Shown one piece after another: positions 35,538 to 47,039 of a stretch of 64,000 nt of DNA. Each line of letters opens with the position of its first letter. Position 1 is the stretch's first letter. The position numbers were made by a program, and so were the translations under genes. The DNA lies in assembly GCA_033220425.1 (NCBI GenBank), contig CM065651.1:1-64000 (forward strand). The letters run 5' to 3'. The notes under the pieces are model-generated. The model was not told the DNA's origin and ran no database searches. It saw nothing but the letters and a program-made list of their open reading frames with translations. The stretch is from Lepraria neglecta (lineage: Eukaryota; Ascomycota; Lecanoromycetes; Lecanorales; Stereocaulaceae).

Positions 35538-36312
35538 TCTTGCCGTTCACTCAGTCTGCTCTGTTGGTCGCGATGAATAGCAGCAGGCGGTGATGGACTG
35601 ACTGAGGCTTCGGTCTTTTGACATGGAGTACGCGCACGTCGCATGAGGTATGCGCATGGCTGGCTGCCTATGCCACGGCACCTTGTTGCCGACGCTAGTG
35701 TATCGTACCTTACATTAGCGCTTTTCCTTAGTGTCTTTCCTTAGCGCCTCTTATTAGCGCCTTTCCTTTTCCTTGGTGCAATCCACATCCACATCTTTCT
35801 TTCCCCACCGCCATCTTACAATACGGCAGCTGTGCGCATCCTGCAACCGACCCATGAGTAAGCTGATTGTTCGGACTTTAAACCAAGATACCGAGCGTCC
35901 GAACAGCGCTGACGCTCTTGCAGATTTTCCCGATGTCAATTTTCGTGCCGATGATGGACAGCATGAGGATCGCGTGGACCATGTGGGTGTCGACGATCCA
36001 GGCGGCAGAGACTCTCAGGCACATGAGACATACATCTCGGAACATGCCACTACACCGTTTGATGGTTACCAAGGACCAATGTTGCATTTCCTTGGTCTGT
36101 GGCGGAATCATCAAGTCAGCTCCACATTGATGCTGTCATCCAGCTCAACGTGCCAAGGCATCGAGACAGGGAGACTCGATTGTGAGCCTCCCTCCAGGGA
36201 CACATATCTACGTTCCCGAAACATGCTAGGCATTTGCAGAGCTCCTCTATACGCATGACATGCAGAGAGGGTTTCCTCAGAACACCTTGCACCCGCGCCC
36301 TCCTCCTCAAGC
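35538..36312. promoter_or_regulatory. Divergent promoter, MFS pump and two-module NRPS
   Basis: 775 bp between the two starts. An open frame at 35773-36258 is in phase with the NRPS but is closed by a stop before the first NRPS ATG and shows no domain. The main feature is the 13-bp repeat at 35715-35766. Confidence 0.6.
35715..35766. promoter_or_regulatory. Four 13-bp direct repeats, candidate regulator sites
   Basis: Units start at 35715, 35728, 35741 and 35754, with the consensus TTAGCGCCTTTCC (TTAGYGYYT core). The exact 13-bp phase, about 180 bp from the MFS start and 550 bp from the NRPS start, fits an array of binding sites. The TTAGCGC core also lies upstream of the C2H2 gene (12756, and inverted at 12821). 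Function is inferred. Confidence 0.5.
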
Positions 36313-39300
36313 ATGCCCCTCGCTGTAGCACCAAACGTTCCGAATGGCTTGCTGCAGTCGAAATATGACGTCGAAGAGCACGTCCTGGCTCTGTCTAGGC
36401 CCGAAGATGTCAAATTGCAGCTCAAACCGATTCTCGCGGATGTCCTTCAGATCGAGCTGGATGACCTCGACCAGGAGAGCTCATTTCTTGCACTTGGTGG
36501 GGACTCTTTGCTGGCCATCAAAGTCATGGCAAGATGCAAAGCGAAAGACATTCCTCTAAACATAGCAGATGTGATTGATGCAAAGAGCATTGCAGAGTTG
36601 TGTGAGCGAGTTCGTCCTCACGCACCTGCAATGGTCTCAAAAAGCGAGACATTCAATGGCAGAGCCGCGATCAATTCTCCTACGCCCCCTTCGAGCGTAT
36701 CATCCGAGCTCTCCGCGAAGCAAAAGATTGATGGGCAGGAACACGTCAAGGCAACACCTCAACAGGGCGAGAGCGGAGCGCGTCACCTAGTTATAGGGAA
36801 AGATGACACTGCTCTCCTGCTGGACAGTCCTCATCGTCTTGCCAGCCACCTCGAGTCGTGCGACTTTATACATTCCGCATTAGTCACAGCAGCCTGCACC
36901 GTTACGCAAAACCATTCTGAGGAGATAGTATTTCATGATATTGTCGAAGGCAGGCCAAGACCAGGATCTTTTGGCCAGCCGAGCGCACTTAGGTCTTTGA
37001 ATACGCCTTCACGACTTCGCATATGGTCTTCTCCATTCCAAGAAGACACACGGCTGACGTCAAGGCTCAGGGACTGCGCCTCTGAACCCTATGCCGAGTA
37101 TGTAGAATCAAACTACGAGCCATTCATTTCAACCCAAGACCAGGACTGCAACAACATCGTTATGGATGTCCGTGGATTGAGGGCAGGTCTCAGTGGAGCC
37201 GAGGAACCTGTCAGCCTTGTTTCGCAGCAATCTTTGTCAGGCAAAGGCTTACAAGGACTGGATCCGGAGAACTCCTCAATTGTCTCCATATCATTCCATT
37301 TCCGCAACAATACTATCGACTGTTCCTTTGTTGGCAGTAGAAGATGGCAGGTCCATTACGATTTTGAGGACTTTATCAATGTTTTTAAAGCTTCTTTAAC
37401 CGGACGGTTAAAACGACTACGAAATGACCGAAATCGTGTGACACCCGAGGACAGGCTGGAAACGCACTCGAATGTTGTTGGGCTAGACAACCCCAGCATT
37501 GGCGCAATGGACCGTCCTTTGCAGCCTGAGAGTCGGCCAAAATCTTCAACTTTACCATGCTCGCCCATGCAAGAAGGCTTCTTGATAAGCCAAGCTACCA
37601 ACCCACATTTGTATCAATGCTGCTATGTATTGGGTTTGAAGAGCAACACACCTGGAATGCCGATTGATGCTCGTAAAGTTGGTGCATCATGGACAGAAGT
37701 TGTCAAGCGCCACACAATCCTAAGGACATCTTTTGTCGAGAGTCAGACTCGCTCGGGGCACTACGATCAAGTGATACATAACGATTTCATACTCCCTATA
37801 GAATACATAACGTCTACTCAGCATTCATCCTCAGCAAAGCTCAGCGCAATTGAGCCCGTCTCATTCCCCATTCTTGACGTTCCTCATCGGCTGCATCTGG
37901 CGCAAGCGTCATCCAACGACGTGTACATGAAGCTTGAGATATCTCATGCGCTAGTCGATGGCCAGTCGACAGAAGTCTTGCTCCGCGATCTTTGCACAGC
38001 ATACCTCGGTGCACCGCTATCTCCTACAGTGCTACCATATGCGGATATCGTGTCCAGTCAAGACCAAGCACCAACAGAGTCGACCGATCCGTACTGGTCG
38101 CAGTATCTCTCAGTTGCACAGCCGTCCTTTCTTCCAATGGATCAAGGTCATGAGACACTGTCGGGACTTGAAACGCTCAAAATGAACATTGATTTTGAGC
38201 GAGGTTTCCTTCAAGACTTTTGTGGCAAACACGGCGTCACCTTGGCCAATGTTTGCCAGTTGGCCTGGAGCCTTGTGCTGAGATGTTTCACCGGATCGGA
38301 CTGCGTATGCTTCTCGTACATCACATCTGGAAGGTCACCGTCGGTCCCAGGCATACATGATGCGGTCGGTCCATTCGTGATCACCTTGCCTTGCTGTTTC
38401 AAGATGCAGAATGATTCCCGAATCGAAGATGTACTGAAGGCGGTCTTCAAAGACTCGCTCGAAGGCTTGTCACACAGCTCTACAGCGAATGTGAGCTCCA
38501 AGAACATTCGCCATCTAGGCAACACGACCATGTCCTTTCAACGAGCGCTCGATATGGAAGCCTTCTCCAAATCAGCGATAGGCATTAAGATCATTAATCG
38601 ATCGAATCCAACGGATGTAAGTAGGCTCCATTCAATCAATGCTGTCACTGACAAATGATATCTTAGTATGATGTAGCTCTGGGAATTGAAGCCAGAAAAG
38701 ACGGGCTTGACATCGATTTCGATTTTTGGAGATCAAGAATGGACCAAGAAAGCGCTCAGCGCGTACTGGACTCTTTCCGCAAGGCTATCGACTCAGTACT
38801 CCGCTCTACTCAAGACAACCTTTCTCAGGTGTCCCTACTTAATGCAGCAGACCTACGCCAGATAGCGGCTTGGAACCATGACCTTCCAGAGGCGAATCCA
38901 ATTTGCTTGCACGAGCAGGTAGCGAAAATGGTTCGACGACAACCCAATGCTCCTGCAGTCTGTGCGTGGGATGGTGACCTGACATATCACGAGCTCTACG
39001 TGCAGGCATCGAGGTTGGCTTTCCATCTTGCCGGACGCTATGGAGTCAAGCCCGAAGTCATGGTTGGCATATGTATGGACAAATCTAAAAACGCTATCAT
39101 CGCGATGCTTGCTGTTCTCCAGGCTGGAGGTGTAGTGGTACCCTTTGGGGTATCGCATCCTTTGCCGCGTATTGAGACGATTATCGGAGACACTGCCGCT
39201 GGGATCATGCTCGTTGACAGTGCACAGGCCAGCCGGTTGGTCGTACTGGACAAGAGGCCTCTGCAACTTCTTACGGTTGACTCCGCACTTCTGATTTCGT

Positions 39301-42300
39301 TACCCCTAGCACCTGAGCCTCCCCTCACGCCAGTGATCCCTGGAGACTTTGCTTGGGTAATTTTCACGTCTGGGAGTACTGGAATCCCGAAAGGCGTGGT
39401 GTTGAGTCACACGTCGCTGTCGACCTCCGTGAAAGCTCATGGAGCAAGATTCGGCGTTAATCCCTCTACACGCGCGGGACAGTTCGCTGCCTACACATTC
39501 GACGTCAGTATCTCTGATATCTTCTGTACGCTTCATCATGGTGGTTGTGTCTGTGTCTTCTCAGAAGACGACCGTATGAACAACCTCACCCAGAGCCTAC
39601 AAGCTTCCAAAGTCAACTTTGTTGATCTTACGCCTACAGTCATAAGATTGCTCGATCCTGCCAATGTTCCCCTCGTTAAGACTCTCATCGCTGGGGGCGA
39701 ACCGCTCGATCCCGATATTGTAAGAACGTGGGTAAGCCACGCCAAGGTGTTCAATTCTTATGGCCCTTCTGAATGCTCTATCATGTCCACGGTCCATGGA
39801 CCAGTGTCAGATCCAAAGGACGCATCCAATGTCGGATTCCCAACTGGAACACGGGTTTGGGTAGCGCAATCGACAAATATCCATCAACTCTGTCCGGTCG
39901 GCGTTCCGGGTGAACTGCTGGTAGAAGGGCCAATGCTTTCTCGTGGCTATCTCAATGACCCCAAGAAGACAGCCGCGTTGTTCATCGAGGATCCTGCATT
40001 CATGGCTGAGATAGATGTCCAGCGCGGACACCGTTTGTACCGCACTGGGGACCTGGTACGACAAAACAAGGACGGATCTTTAACTCACCTCGGCCGTCGC
40101 GACACGCAGGTAAAGATCAGAGGCCAGAGAGTTGAAATAGGTGAGATTGAGCACTGGATTGCACACAGTCTGGCGGATACAAGACATGTAATGGTCTTGG
40201 TCACCGACCGAGGTTACAAAGGGCAGCAGATAGGGCTGGTAGCTGTCATTGAGTTCGATAAGGATAGCTTTCATCGTGTATCGTCTGCCAACAAAGACTC
40301 ACAGGCCAGCTTCTTATCGCCGACTGATGCCCTCCGCGATTTATTCAGCCAGCTGCGGTCATCATTGTTCGAGAAGATGCCAGCATACATGGTCCCGAAC
40401 ACATATGTGCCGGTATTAGAGATACCATTGAACGTGTCAGGCAAGCTCGATCGGCGTGCCATGCGCGAAATAGTAGACGCCGCCGATCCTGAACAGATCC
40501 GACAATACCTAGAGGTTGAATCAAAAGCCGCTGCATCGACGAGAACAGAGCAAATGCTTCAAAGCCTTTGGGCTGAGGTCCTAGCAATGAAGCTTGAGAT
40601 GATAGGCGTAAGTGATCATTTCTTCCAGATAGGAGGTGATTCAGTGACTGCAATACGTCTTGTGGCAGCTGCTCGTGATAAGCACCAGCTTCGGATGACT
40701 GTTGCGGACATCATTCAGCATCCGCAATTGTCGAAGCTGGCTTCTGTACTGGGCAGCCAAGCAGGGAGCACAGACTCGTCTGAGTCTGAGACCAGTCCCA
40801 CACCTTTCTCGTTGTGGAGCGCGGCGTCTGGAGTGCAAGCAGCGGAGTTGGACGATAAGCTGCGTGAAGTCGCTGCTCAGTGTGACGCTCGAATAGACCA
40901 AGTCGAGGATGTCTACCCGTGCACGCCACTGCAAGAGGGCTTGATGGCTATCACTTCAAGGCAGCCAACCGCCTACGTGAGTCGCCGAGTCTTTTCACTC
41001 GCCAGTACAGTAGATGCAGCCCGCTTCAAGGCTGCATGGCAGACAGTTGCCGATTCAGCGTCGATACTCCGCACTCGCATATTGTTCGGTCAGCAGGAGG
41101 CTTCGCTCCTGACTGTTGTGCGCGAACAATTGCTCTGGCAGCAGAGCACGTCTCTGGAAGCCTACCTGGCAGAAGATCGGCTTACGCCGATGACCCATGG
41201 TCAGCCGCTCAACAGGTTCGGGTTGGTGGAAGAGAGCTCGGGGGAGAAATTCTTTGTTTGGACAGCACATCACAGCACCTATGACGGCTGGAGTATGAGC
41301 TTGACACTTCAGCAGGTAGCTGATGCTTACCTTCACGACACGATTCCGCGACCAGTCCCCTATACTCGCTTCATAAATTACCTGGCCCAGGCCGATATGG
41401 AGGTAGAGAAGAGGTATTGGCGCGAACAGCTTCAAGATGCTGTTGTTACAGACTTTCCCGCTTTGCCATCTGCTAACTATCAGCCCCGTCCTCAAAGCCG
41501 CCACAAGTTCGAAATCGATTTGCACGACTGGGCGCGTGGCACTTTCATGATGTCTGACGTACTTCGCGCGGCCTGGGCTCTGGTCTCGGCTCAGTATGTA
41601 GATCACAATGGTTCAGTCTTCGCCGTGGCTCTGTCGGGACGCAACGCACCAGTAGCAGATATAGCGAGTCTTGTCGCACCCACCATCACGACTGTACCGC
41701 TACACGTGCGCCTCGACCGCGCGCAAACCGTGCAAGACTTTTTGCGAGCGATCCAGGAGCAGAGTGTAGGGATGATTCCGCGTGAGCACACTGGCCTTCA
41801 GAAGATCAAACAGCTCGTTCCCGAATTGAAGGCGGCCTTGGATCTGAGACATCTGTTTCTCGTGCAGTCAGTGGCGGAAGATGAGACGAGCATCCAGATT
41901 CCGGGTATGGAAGTGGTGCCTGTTCCCAGCGATGAGTTCGATAGCTATGGCTTGAACGTCGAATGTACACCAGGCTCCACTTCGGTGAAGATCGACGTCC
42001 GCTTCGATGAGAAGATGGTCTCAACGGGCCAAGTCGAGCGGCTCATGGGACAATTCGCTCACGTCACACGACAGCTATGCGACCCTGCCGGACTTGAGCG
42101 GCAAGTCGGCAATCTCGAGCTTGTAAGCCCACAGGATATGAGACAGATCAAAGAATGGAACAGGGCGGTGCCGCCTCCTGTCAGAAGTTGTATGCATCAA
42201 GAAGTGGAGGCGATTGGGAAACAGCAGCCTGAAGCTATGGCCGTATGCGCTTGGGATGGCAACCTCACATACCAAGACTTGATAACACAAGCCGCAACAC

Positions 42301-44168
42301 TTGCTCATCACCTCGTTGCTCTTGGCGTCGGCCCAGAGACAATGGTGTGCCTCTGCATGGACAAGTCGAAGTGGGCGACCATCTCCATGCTAGCTATCCT
42401 ACAAGCCGGCGGTGTGGTTGTTCCTCTCGGTACAGGCCATCCGCTGAAGCGTGCTCAATCCATTGTAGAGGATACGGCTGTCAACATCATCTTGGTCGAT
42501 CAAACACAAGCGGAGCGTTTGTCGTCGTTGGCTGATTTCTCGCCACGTCGGCATCTGATTACAGTAGATTGGGCACTAATGCACTCATTGCCAATGTGGG
42601 TCGAGAGTCCTGCCGTGACTGTGACGCCTGACAACTTGGCTTGGATTGTGTATACTTCTGGAAGTACTGGCATTCCAAAAGGCGTCATGTTAGAGCACTT
42701 AGCTTTGTGCTCTAGCCTTCGCTACCTCGGTGCCAGATTTGGTATGGGGACGCATACGCGAACCATCCAATTTGCCGCGCATACCTTTGACGCGGTAATC
42801 CAGGATGTTTTTGCGACTTTGGTGTGTGGCGGCACTGTCTGCATACCATCGGAAGAGGATCGAATGAGCAATTTGGCTGGCGTGATGCGATCCATGAGTA
42901 TCAATTTCGCAAACCTGACATCAACAGTTGCGCGACTTATGTCACCAAGTGAGGTGCCAACTATGCGTACAATGGTTCTGGCTGGTGAGCCTGTACAGAC
43001 TGGTGTGGTCGAGAAGTGGTACAAGGACGTTGGCATCCTGAACTCATATGGTCCATCGGAGTGCTCGATCAACTCAACTTGTAACGGTCCGTTAACCGAT
43101 CCAAGTCAAAGCTCAAATGTTGGTCTGGCAATGGGTACCCGTCTATGGGTGGCAGAAGTAAACAATCCTGACCGCTTGTGCTCTATCGGCGTTCCCGGCG
43201 AGCTACTGATAGAGGGGCCTCTTCTGGCTAGGGGCTATCTAAAGGATACTAAAAGGACTCTTGCTTCTTTCATCACAGACCCAGCGTTTACTGCAAACCC
43301 AGAGCTGGGTCTGGAGCCCGGTCGTCGCATGTACTGCACTGGCGATCTTGTAAGGCAGAACGAGGATGGAACCCTCACATATATCGGTCGCCGTGATACC
43401 CAGATCAAGATACGTGGTCAACGGGTAGAGATCAGCGAGATCGAATACTGGATTTCGAAAAAGCTCGACGATATACGGCATGTTGCTGTGATTATTACCA
43501 GCCAAGGTCAAGGCCAGCAAACAGGCCTGACTGCGGTGGTGGAGTTCGCTGTGCAGAGCCCACACCATCGAGCCGACCCAGGATGCGACGTTTCCCCACC
43601 AACAGACAGCCTACGCGAGACCTTGAGGACACTCAGAGCCTCATTGCTCGAAGTCTTACCAGTCTACATGGTACCGGCCACATACATACCCATCCCCAAG
43701 ATGCCCTTGACCATGTCGAACAAGCTAGACCGCCGCGCCGCCACCCACCTCATCAGTGCCATCCCCACCTCCGAAATCCAGCGCTACACAGCAACCGAGA
43801 CTCAAGCCTCTACCACCGCGTTAACAGACACCGAACGCCAGCTGCAGTCTTTGTGGGCACAAGCACTAGGCATCGACGCTAGCTCAATAGGCGCAAGTAG
43901 CCATTTCTTCGAGGTGGGCGGGGACTCTGTTGCTGCGATGCGGATTGTGGTTGCTGCGAGAGAGAAGAAGGTGCCGGTTACGGTGGCGGAGATATTTGAG
44001 CATCCGCAGCTTAGCAAGCTCGCAGAGGTGGTGGACGAAAAGGTTGCGGATGCTGGGGAGCAAGGGGTGGTGGATGAGGAGATTGAGGTGAAGCCGTTTG
44101 AGATGTTGGAGGAGGCGATGGGGCTGGATGTGGAGGAGATTGGGGAGGTATTAGATAGGATGGCGTGA
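36313..44168 (+). CDS. inpB: Two-module NRPS with free N-terminal carrier: T0-C-A-T-C-A-T
   Basis: Two exons, 36313-38616 and 38667-44168, with a 50-bp intron (GTAAGT...CTTAG) near the end of C1; 2601 residues. T0: LGGDSL, Ser 65. Residues about 165-375 resemble a decayed condensation/epimerisation half with no HHxxxDG. C1 about 410-815 with SHALVDG (first His replaced). A1 with FTSGSTGIPKG (about 1003); T1 IGGDS (Ser about 1426). C2 with HHSTYDG (about 1635); A2 SGSTGIPKG (about 2096); T2 VGGDS (Ser about 2521). It ends with an acidic tail and no thioesterase or reductase, so the dipeptidyl chain must move to another protein. InpB has the same order: acyl on T0, then Asn and Gln. Hand-read pockets: A1 D-V-S-D-I-G-S-I-M, A2 D-A-Q-N-V-A-S-I-N; the DAQ start recalls bacterial Gln codes. 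The start is the first ATG after an in-frame stop at 36258. Confidence 0.94.
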
Positions 44169-44291
44169 TTACGGCATGAGACATGGCAAAGTCGTATTTA
44201 AGGAGTGTTTTCATTGTGCTGCACCGGCTCCTAGGTCATTTCGATAGAAAGCGTTCTTCGTATACTACATAGCGACCGCTTCCCCTTCTCA

Positions 44292-44822
44292 CTATCCTCG
44301 AACAGGCTCACCTTCTTCCTGGGCTTTTTCCTCGCGTGAGGCAGCGGAGAACACTTCCCATCTCTTTAAATTTTCTGCGGACCAGACCCCTTTCTCGTCG
44401 TAATACTCCTCCGAAACAGGCGCATTCCCCGTCAGCGTAACCCAAGGCCGCTTACTCCCCGTAAAGACATGCACATCCGGCGGGCACCTCGCCCGCTCAT
44501 CCAGCGTCCCTACCCTCACAAATCTTAGCCTTGGCCCCTCATCGCTGTGAATACTCCACACCAAAACCACACAATTTGGGCACCTTGCAAGCATTTGCCC
44601 CGCTCCGCTCGCTGAAGGTATGCGTGATAGTGCTGGCTCCTGGCCCAGATGTATGACGCGATCTTGCTCGACCACTGCGTTGAAAGCAAACGCGGAGCCG
44701 CTTCCGCGTTGGCACCAGGTGCAGTAGCAGCAGTGGACTATTAGTGGGGCAGAGGAGATGCTGTAGCGGATGTGGCGGCAGGGGCAGCCGCCTTCGAGGG
44801 GAGATGGGTCTTGTTGGGACAT
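44292..44822 (-). CDS. GFA/CENP-V-family zinc protein
   Basis: 176 residues from MSQQDPSP (an ATG four codons upstream is also in frame). Cysteine pattern of the GFA (glutathione-dependent formaldehyde-activating) fold: GGCPCRHIRY, HCCYCTWCQRGSG with FAFNA following, and ARCPNC, which together bind structural and catalytic zinc. Such proteins bind or process small S-hydroxymethyl thiols in a few cases; most fungal members have no known substrate. It converges on the two-module NRPS with 123 bp between stops, so it is either the last cluster gene or the first gene outside. No link to peptide aldehydes is shown by the sequence, though a thiol-aldehyde enzyme beside an aldehyde-producing pathway is suggestive. 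Confidence 0.85.
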   Translation of the reverse strand: MSQQDPSPLEGGCPCRHIRYSISSAPLIVHCCYCTWCQRGSGSAFAFNAVVEQDRVIHLGQEPALSRIPSASGAGQMLARCPNCVVLVWSIHSDEGPRLRFVRVGTLDERARCPPDVHVFTGSKRPWVTLTGNAPVSEEYYDEKGVWSAENLKRWEVFSAASREEKAQEEGEPVRG

Positions 44823-45252
44823 TTTCGATAGCAAAGGCCTGAACTTTCGGAGTTCCAGCTTCTGAGATGCTTTGTGGGCCTAGAAGATGTTTTCTGATGC
44901 GACCTTCCTCGTTGCACTACAGACGCAATTGCATTTGGTGGCTCCCGCTGTTGAGGCGTCAGTAGGCTTTCACCTTGGATCCGACAGTCTTTGTAGAGCC
45001 TAAGTTGGCTCAAGTTTCACCTTTCAAGAGTGCTGATTGAAGCCAGCATTTAAGAATTGCAGAAGGAAGACAGACCAAGATACCCCTCCTCGCCCTCGAC
45101 GTCTCTCGGCGTCTCGAAGAACATTATCCCTAGCTCTATCGCCCGTCGACGATCGCAATCTCTCCCGTCACACTTCCTTCATGTTATAGACCGAGCATTT
45201 CACCATAAGTCTGTAAGTCAAATGGACAAATTCCCAGTAGAGCTACTACGCC
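44823..45252. other. Gap with a possible truncated gene start
   Basis: At 45219 MDKFPVELLRQ reads like the start of an F-box-type protein; it is cut after 11 codons by the left end of the TIR element. No downstream continuation was found beyond 46643. Otherwise nothing recognised. Confidence 0.35.
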
Positions 45253-46643
45253 AGGTTGACTCGGGACAGTCACCCTTCCAAAGTCACCCTCCACCAAATT
45301 TTCGCCCTAATAGTACTCGCCGCCGGTGCTTTCCCCTATTAGACGTAGTCGCCGCCTACCTTACCGCCGCCGTCGATTCGCTTAATTTAGCTGGGCAGGC
45401 CTCCCTACCGTAGAATTCAAAATTCTTCAACTGTTGTAGATACCTCCCTACCTACCGCCCTGCCTACCATGCCTATATATACTACTGCCCTCGCCGACCG
45501 TAAGAGATGTTCCTTTACAGGCTTTCCTGATGCTTACCGCTGCCCCCATAACACCGGAGAAAAAGCCTTGAATGCGGAGAATAGACATATTCGATATCAG
45601 GACTATGTATGTATGTAAGGCTTTGCAGTAGTAATTACCTTATATAAGGTGAAGAAGAGAACTTAGGTGGTTCTTAAATATAGTTGCTATAGTAAAAAGA
45701 TATAGGATACTAGAAAGAATACCGAGAAGCCTAGGGAGAAGAAAAGAGAACGGCCCAGTTAGACCCTGCGGTGGCATAGATGTCTATATAAATACTCAGT
45801 CTCTTAAGCAATCTAGGATTAAGAAGTACAAGCAGATTATAACGTAAGAGGCTGAGAACGGACCTTCTAAATTCTTGTAAATAAATTTTCCAGAAGGTCG
45901 GCAGGCCTCAGAGGCTTCCGTATACTCGGGGGTTAATAGTAGCATTCCTAGCGACGACGACATTGAATTTCTAGGTATATAACCTATCCAAGTGCCTTAT
46001 ATATAACCCTCCTGTGATAATTGCTAAGTTGTAGGACATTCCCAGAAGGGAAAGGGACGCAGAACATCTTTTTCTCCTGACTCTGATATAGCCCTCCCTG
46101 ATAGCGAATTCCAAAATATTGATGATTTCGGCCTAGATCTACTAAGTACTCTACCGCTGATATCCATAGAGGGCCGCAGCCAGCACTTATCCCTGTCCTA
46201 ATTACCTTCTCAGTACCGTACTCCCATCTCTTTAGCAGCCACAGGGGGGCGCGGGGGGAGGAGCGGAAGAAGTCGAAGAAGTTAGAATCTCAGCAGAGAT
46301 ATACGGTGGCGGCGGCGGCGGAGAAGGTAGAGAAGGTAGCCAAGAGGGTGGCGGCGGCGGAGAGGAAGGAGGTAAGGAAGATAGTGCCTAGGAAAGAAGA
46401 TGTTAGCCAACTGGCAGAGCAATTAATGGGGTCGTTGCTGTAGAAGACTTAATGAGAAGCTTACATTCCACCCTTGCAACTCCGCCCTATATACCAGCGG
46501 CGGCAGCAGCAGTACTATAGACACTGTAGAGACCACCGATAGCGAGGTGTATGCCCTGGTGAGGTCGACGGCGTTATTGCGCAATTTTAGTACTATACAG
46601 TAGGAAAGGTGACTGTGGAGGGTTGACTGTCCCGAGTCAACCT
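45253..46643. mobile_element. DNA-transposon-like element with about 40-bp TIRs
   Basis: The left end AGGTTGACTCGGGACAGTCA (45253) is matched in reverse by TGACTGTCCCGAGTCAACCT ending at 46643; similarity continues inward to about 40 bp. The interior (1.39 kb) is partly RIP-altered, with no intact gene; GGC/GGA-rich repeats lie at 46240-46380. No clear target duplication, so the superfamily is open (hAT or MULE possible). Confidence 0.7.
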
Positions 46644-47039
46644 CAACAGTACGCAAAGACCAAGCCGTAACAATTCTTGAGCTTCTCGTAATCGTAAGGC
46701 TCATCGTGAGGCCTGAACGAGACTTGTACGATGCGTATCTCTCTAGATCGTAGGCCCACGAAGTCGTCTATGTGCTTCCGTATCATTCTGAGTATAGGTG
46801 GGCAATTTGTTGGGACGTACTCTTGCCGGCCGCTGCGGATATCGTTAAGAGTTAGAGCGGTTCGAAGATAAAGCGGCCATAAGCGGCTGCGTTTCAGTTC
46901 TATTGAAATATCGTTGGACTGCAGTTGTGATTGGATAGTGTCATGAATCAAGCCCATACAAACATGTCATCTGAATGCATATACTGCGCAATTATCTGCT
47001 AATCTGCTTGATTATCTACTGAAAACCTAGCTACGAATA
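46644..47039. other. Unassigned stretch
   Basis: A 104-codon minus-strand open frame (46957-46643) runs up to the TIR. Its composition is gene-like, but I recognise no family; it may be the cut end of a host gene. Confidence 0.35.

Noticed and set aside
35773-36258. 161-codon frame upstream of the two-module NRPS, in the same phase
   Set aside because: Ends in a stop before the NRPS ATG, has no domain, and no intron was found that would join it sensibly.
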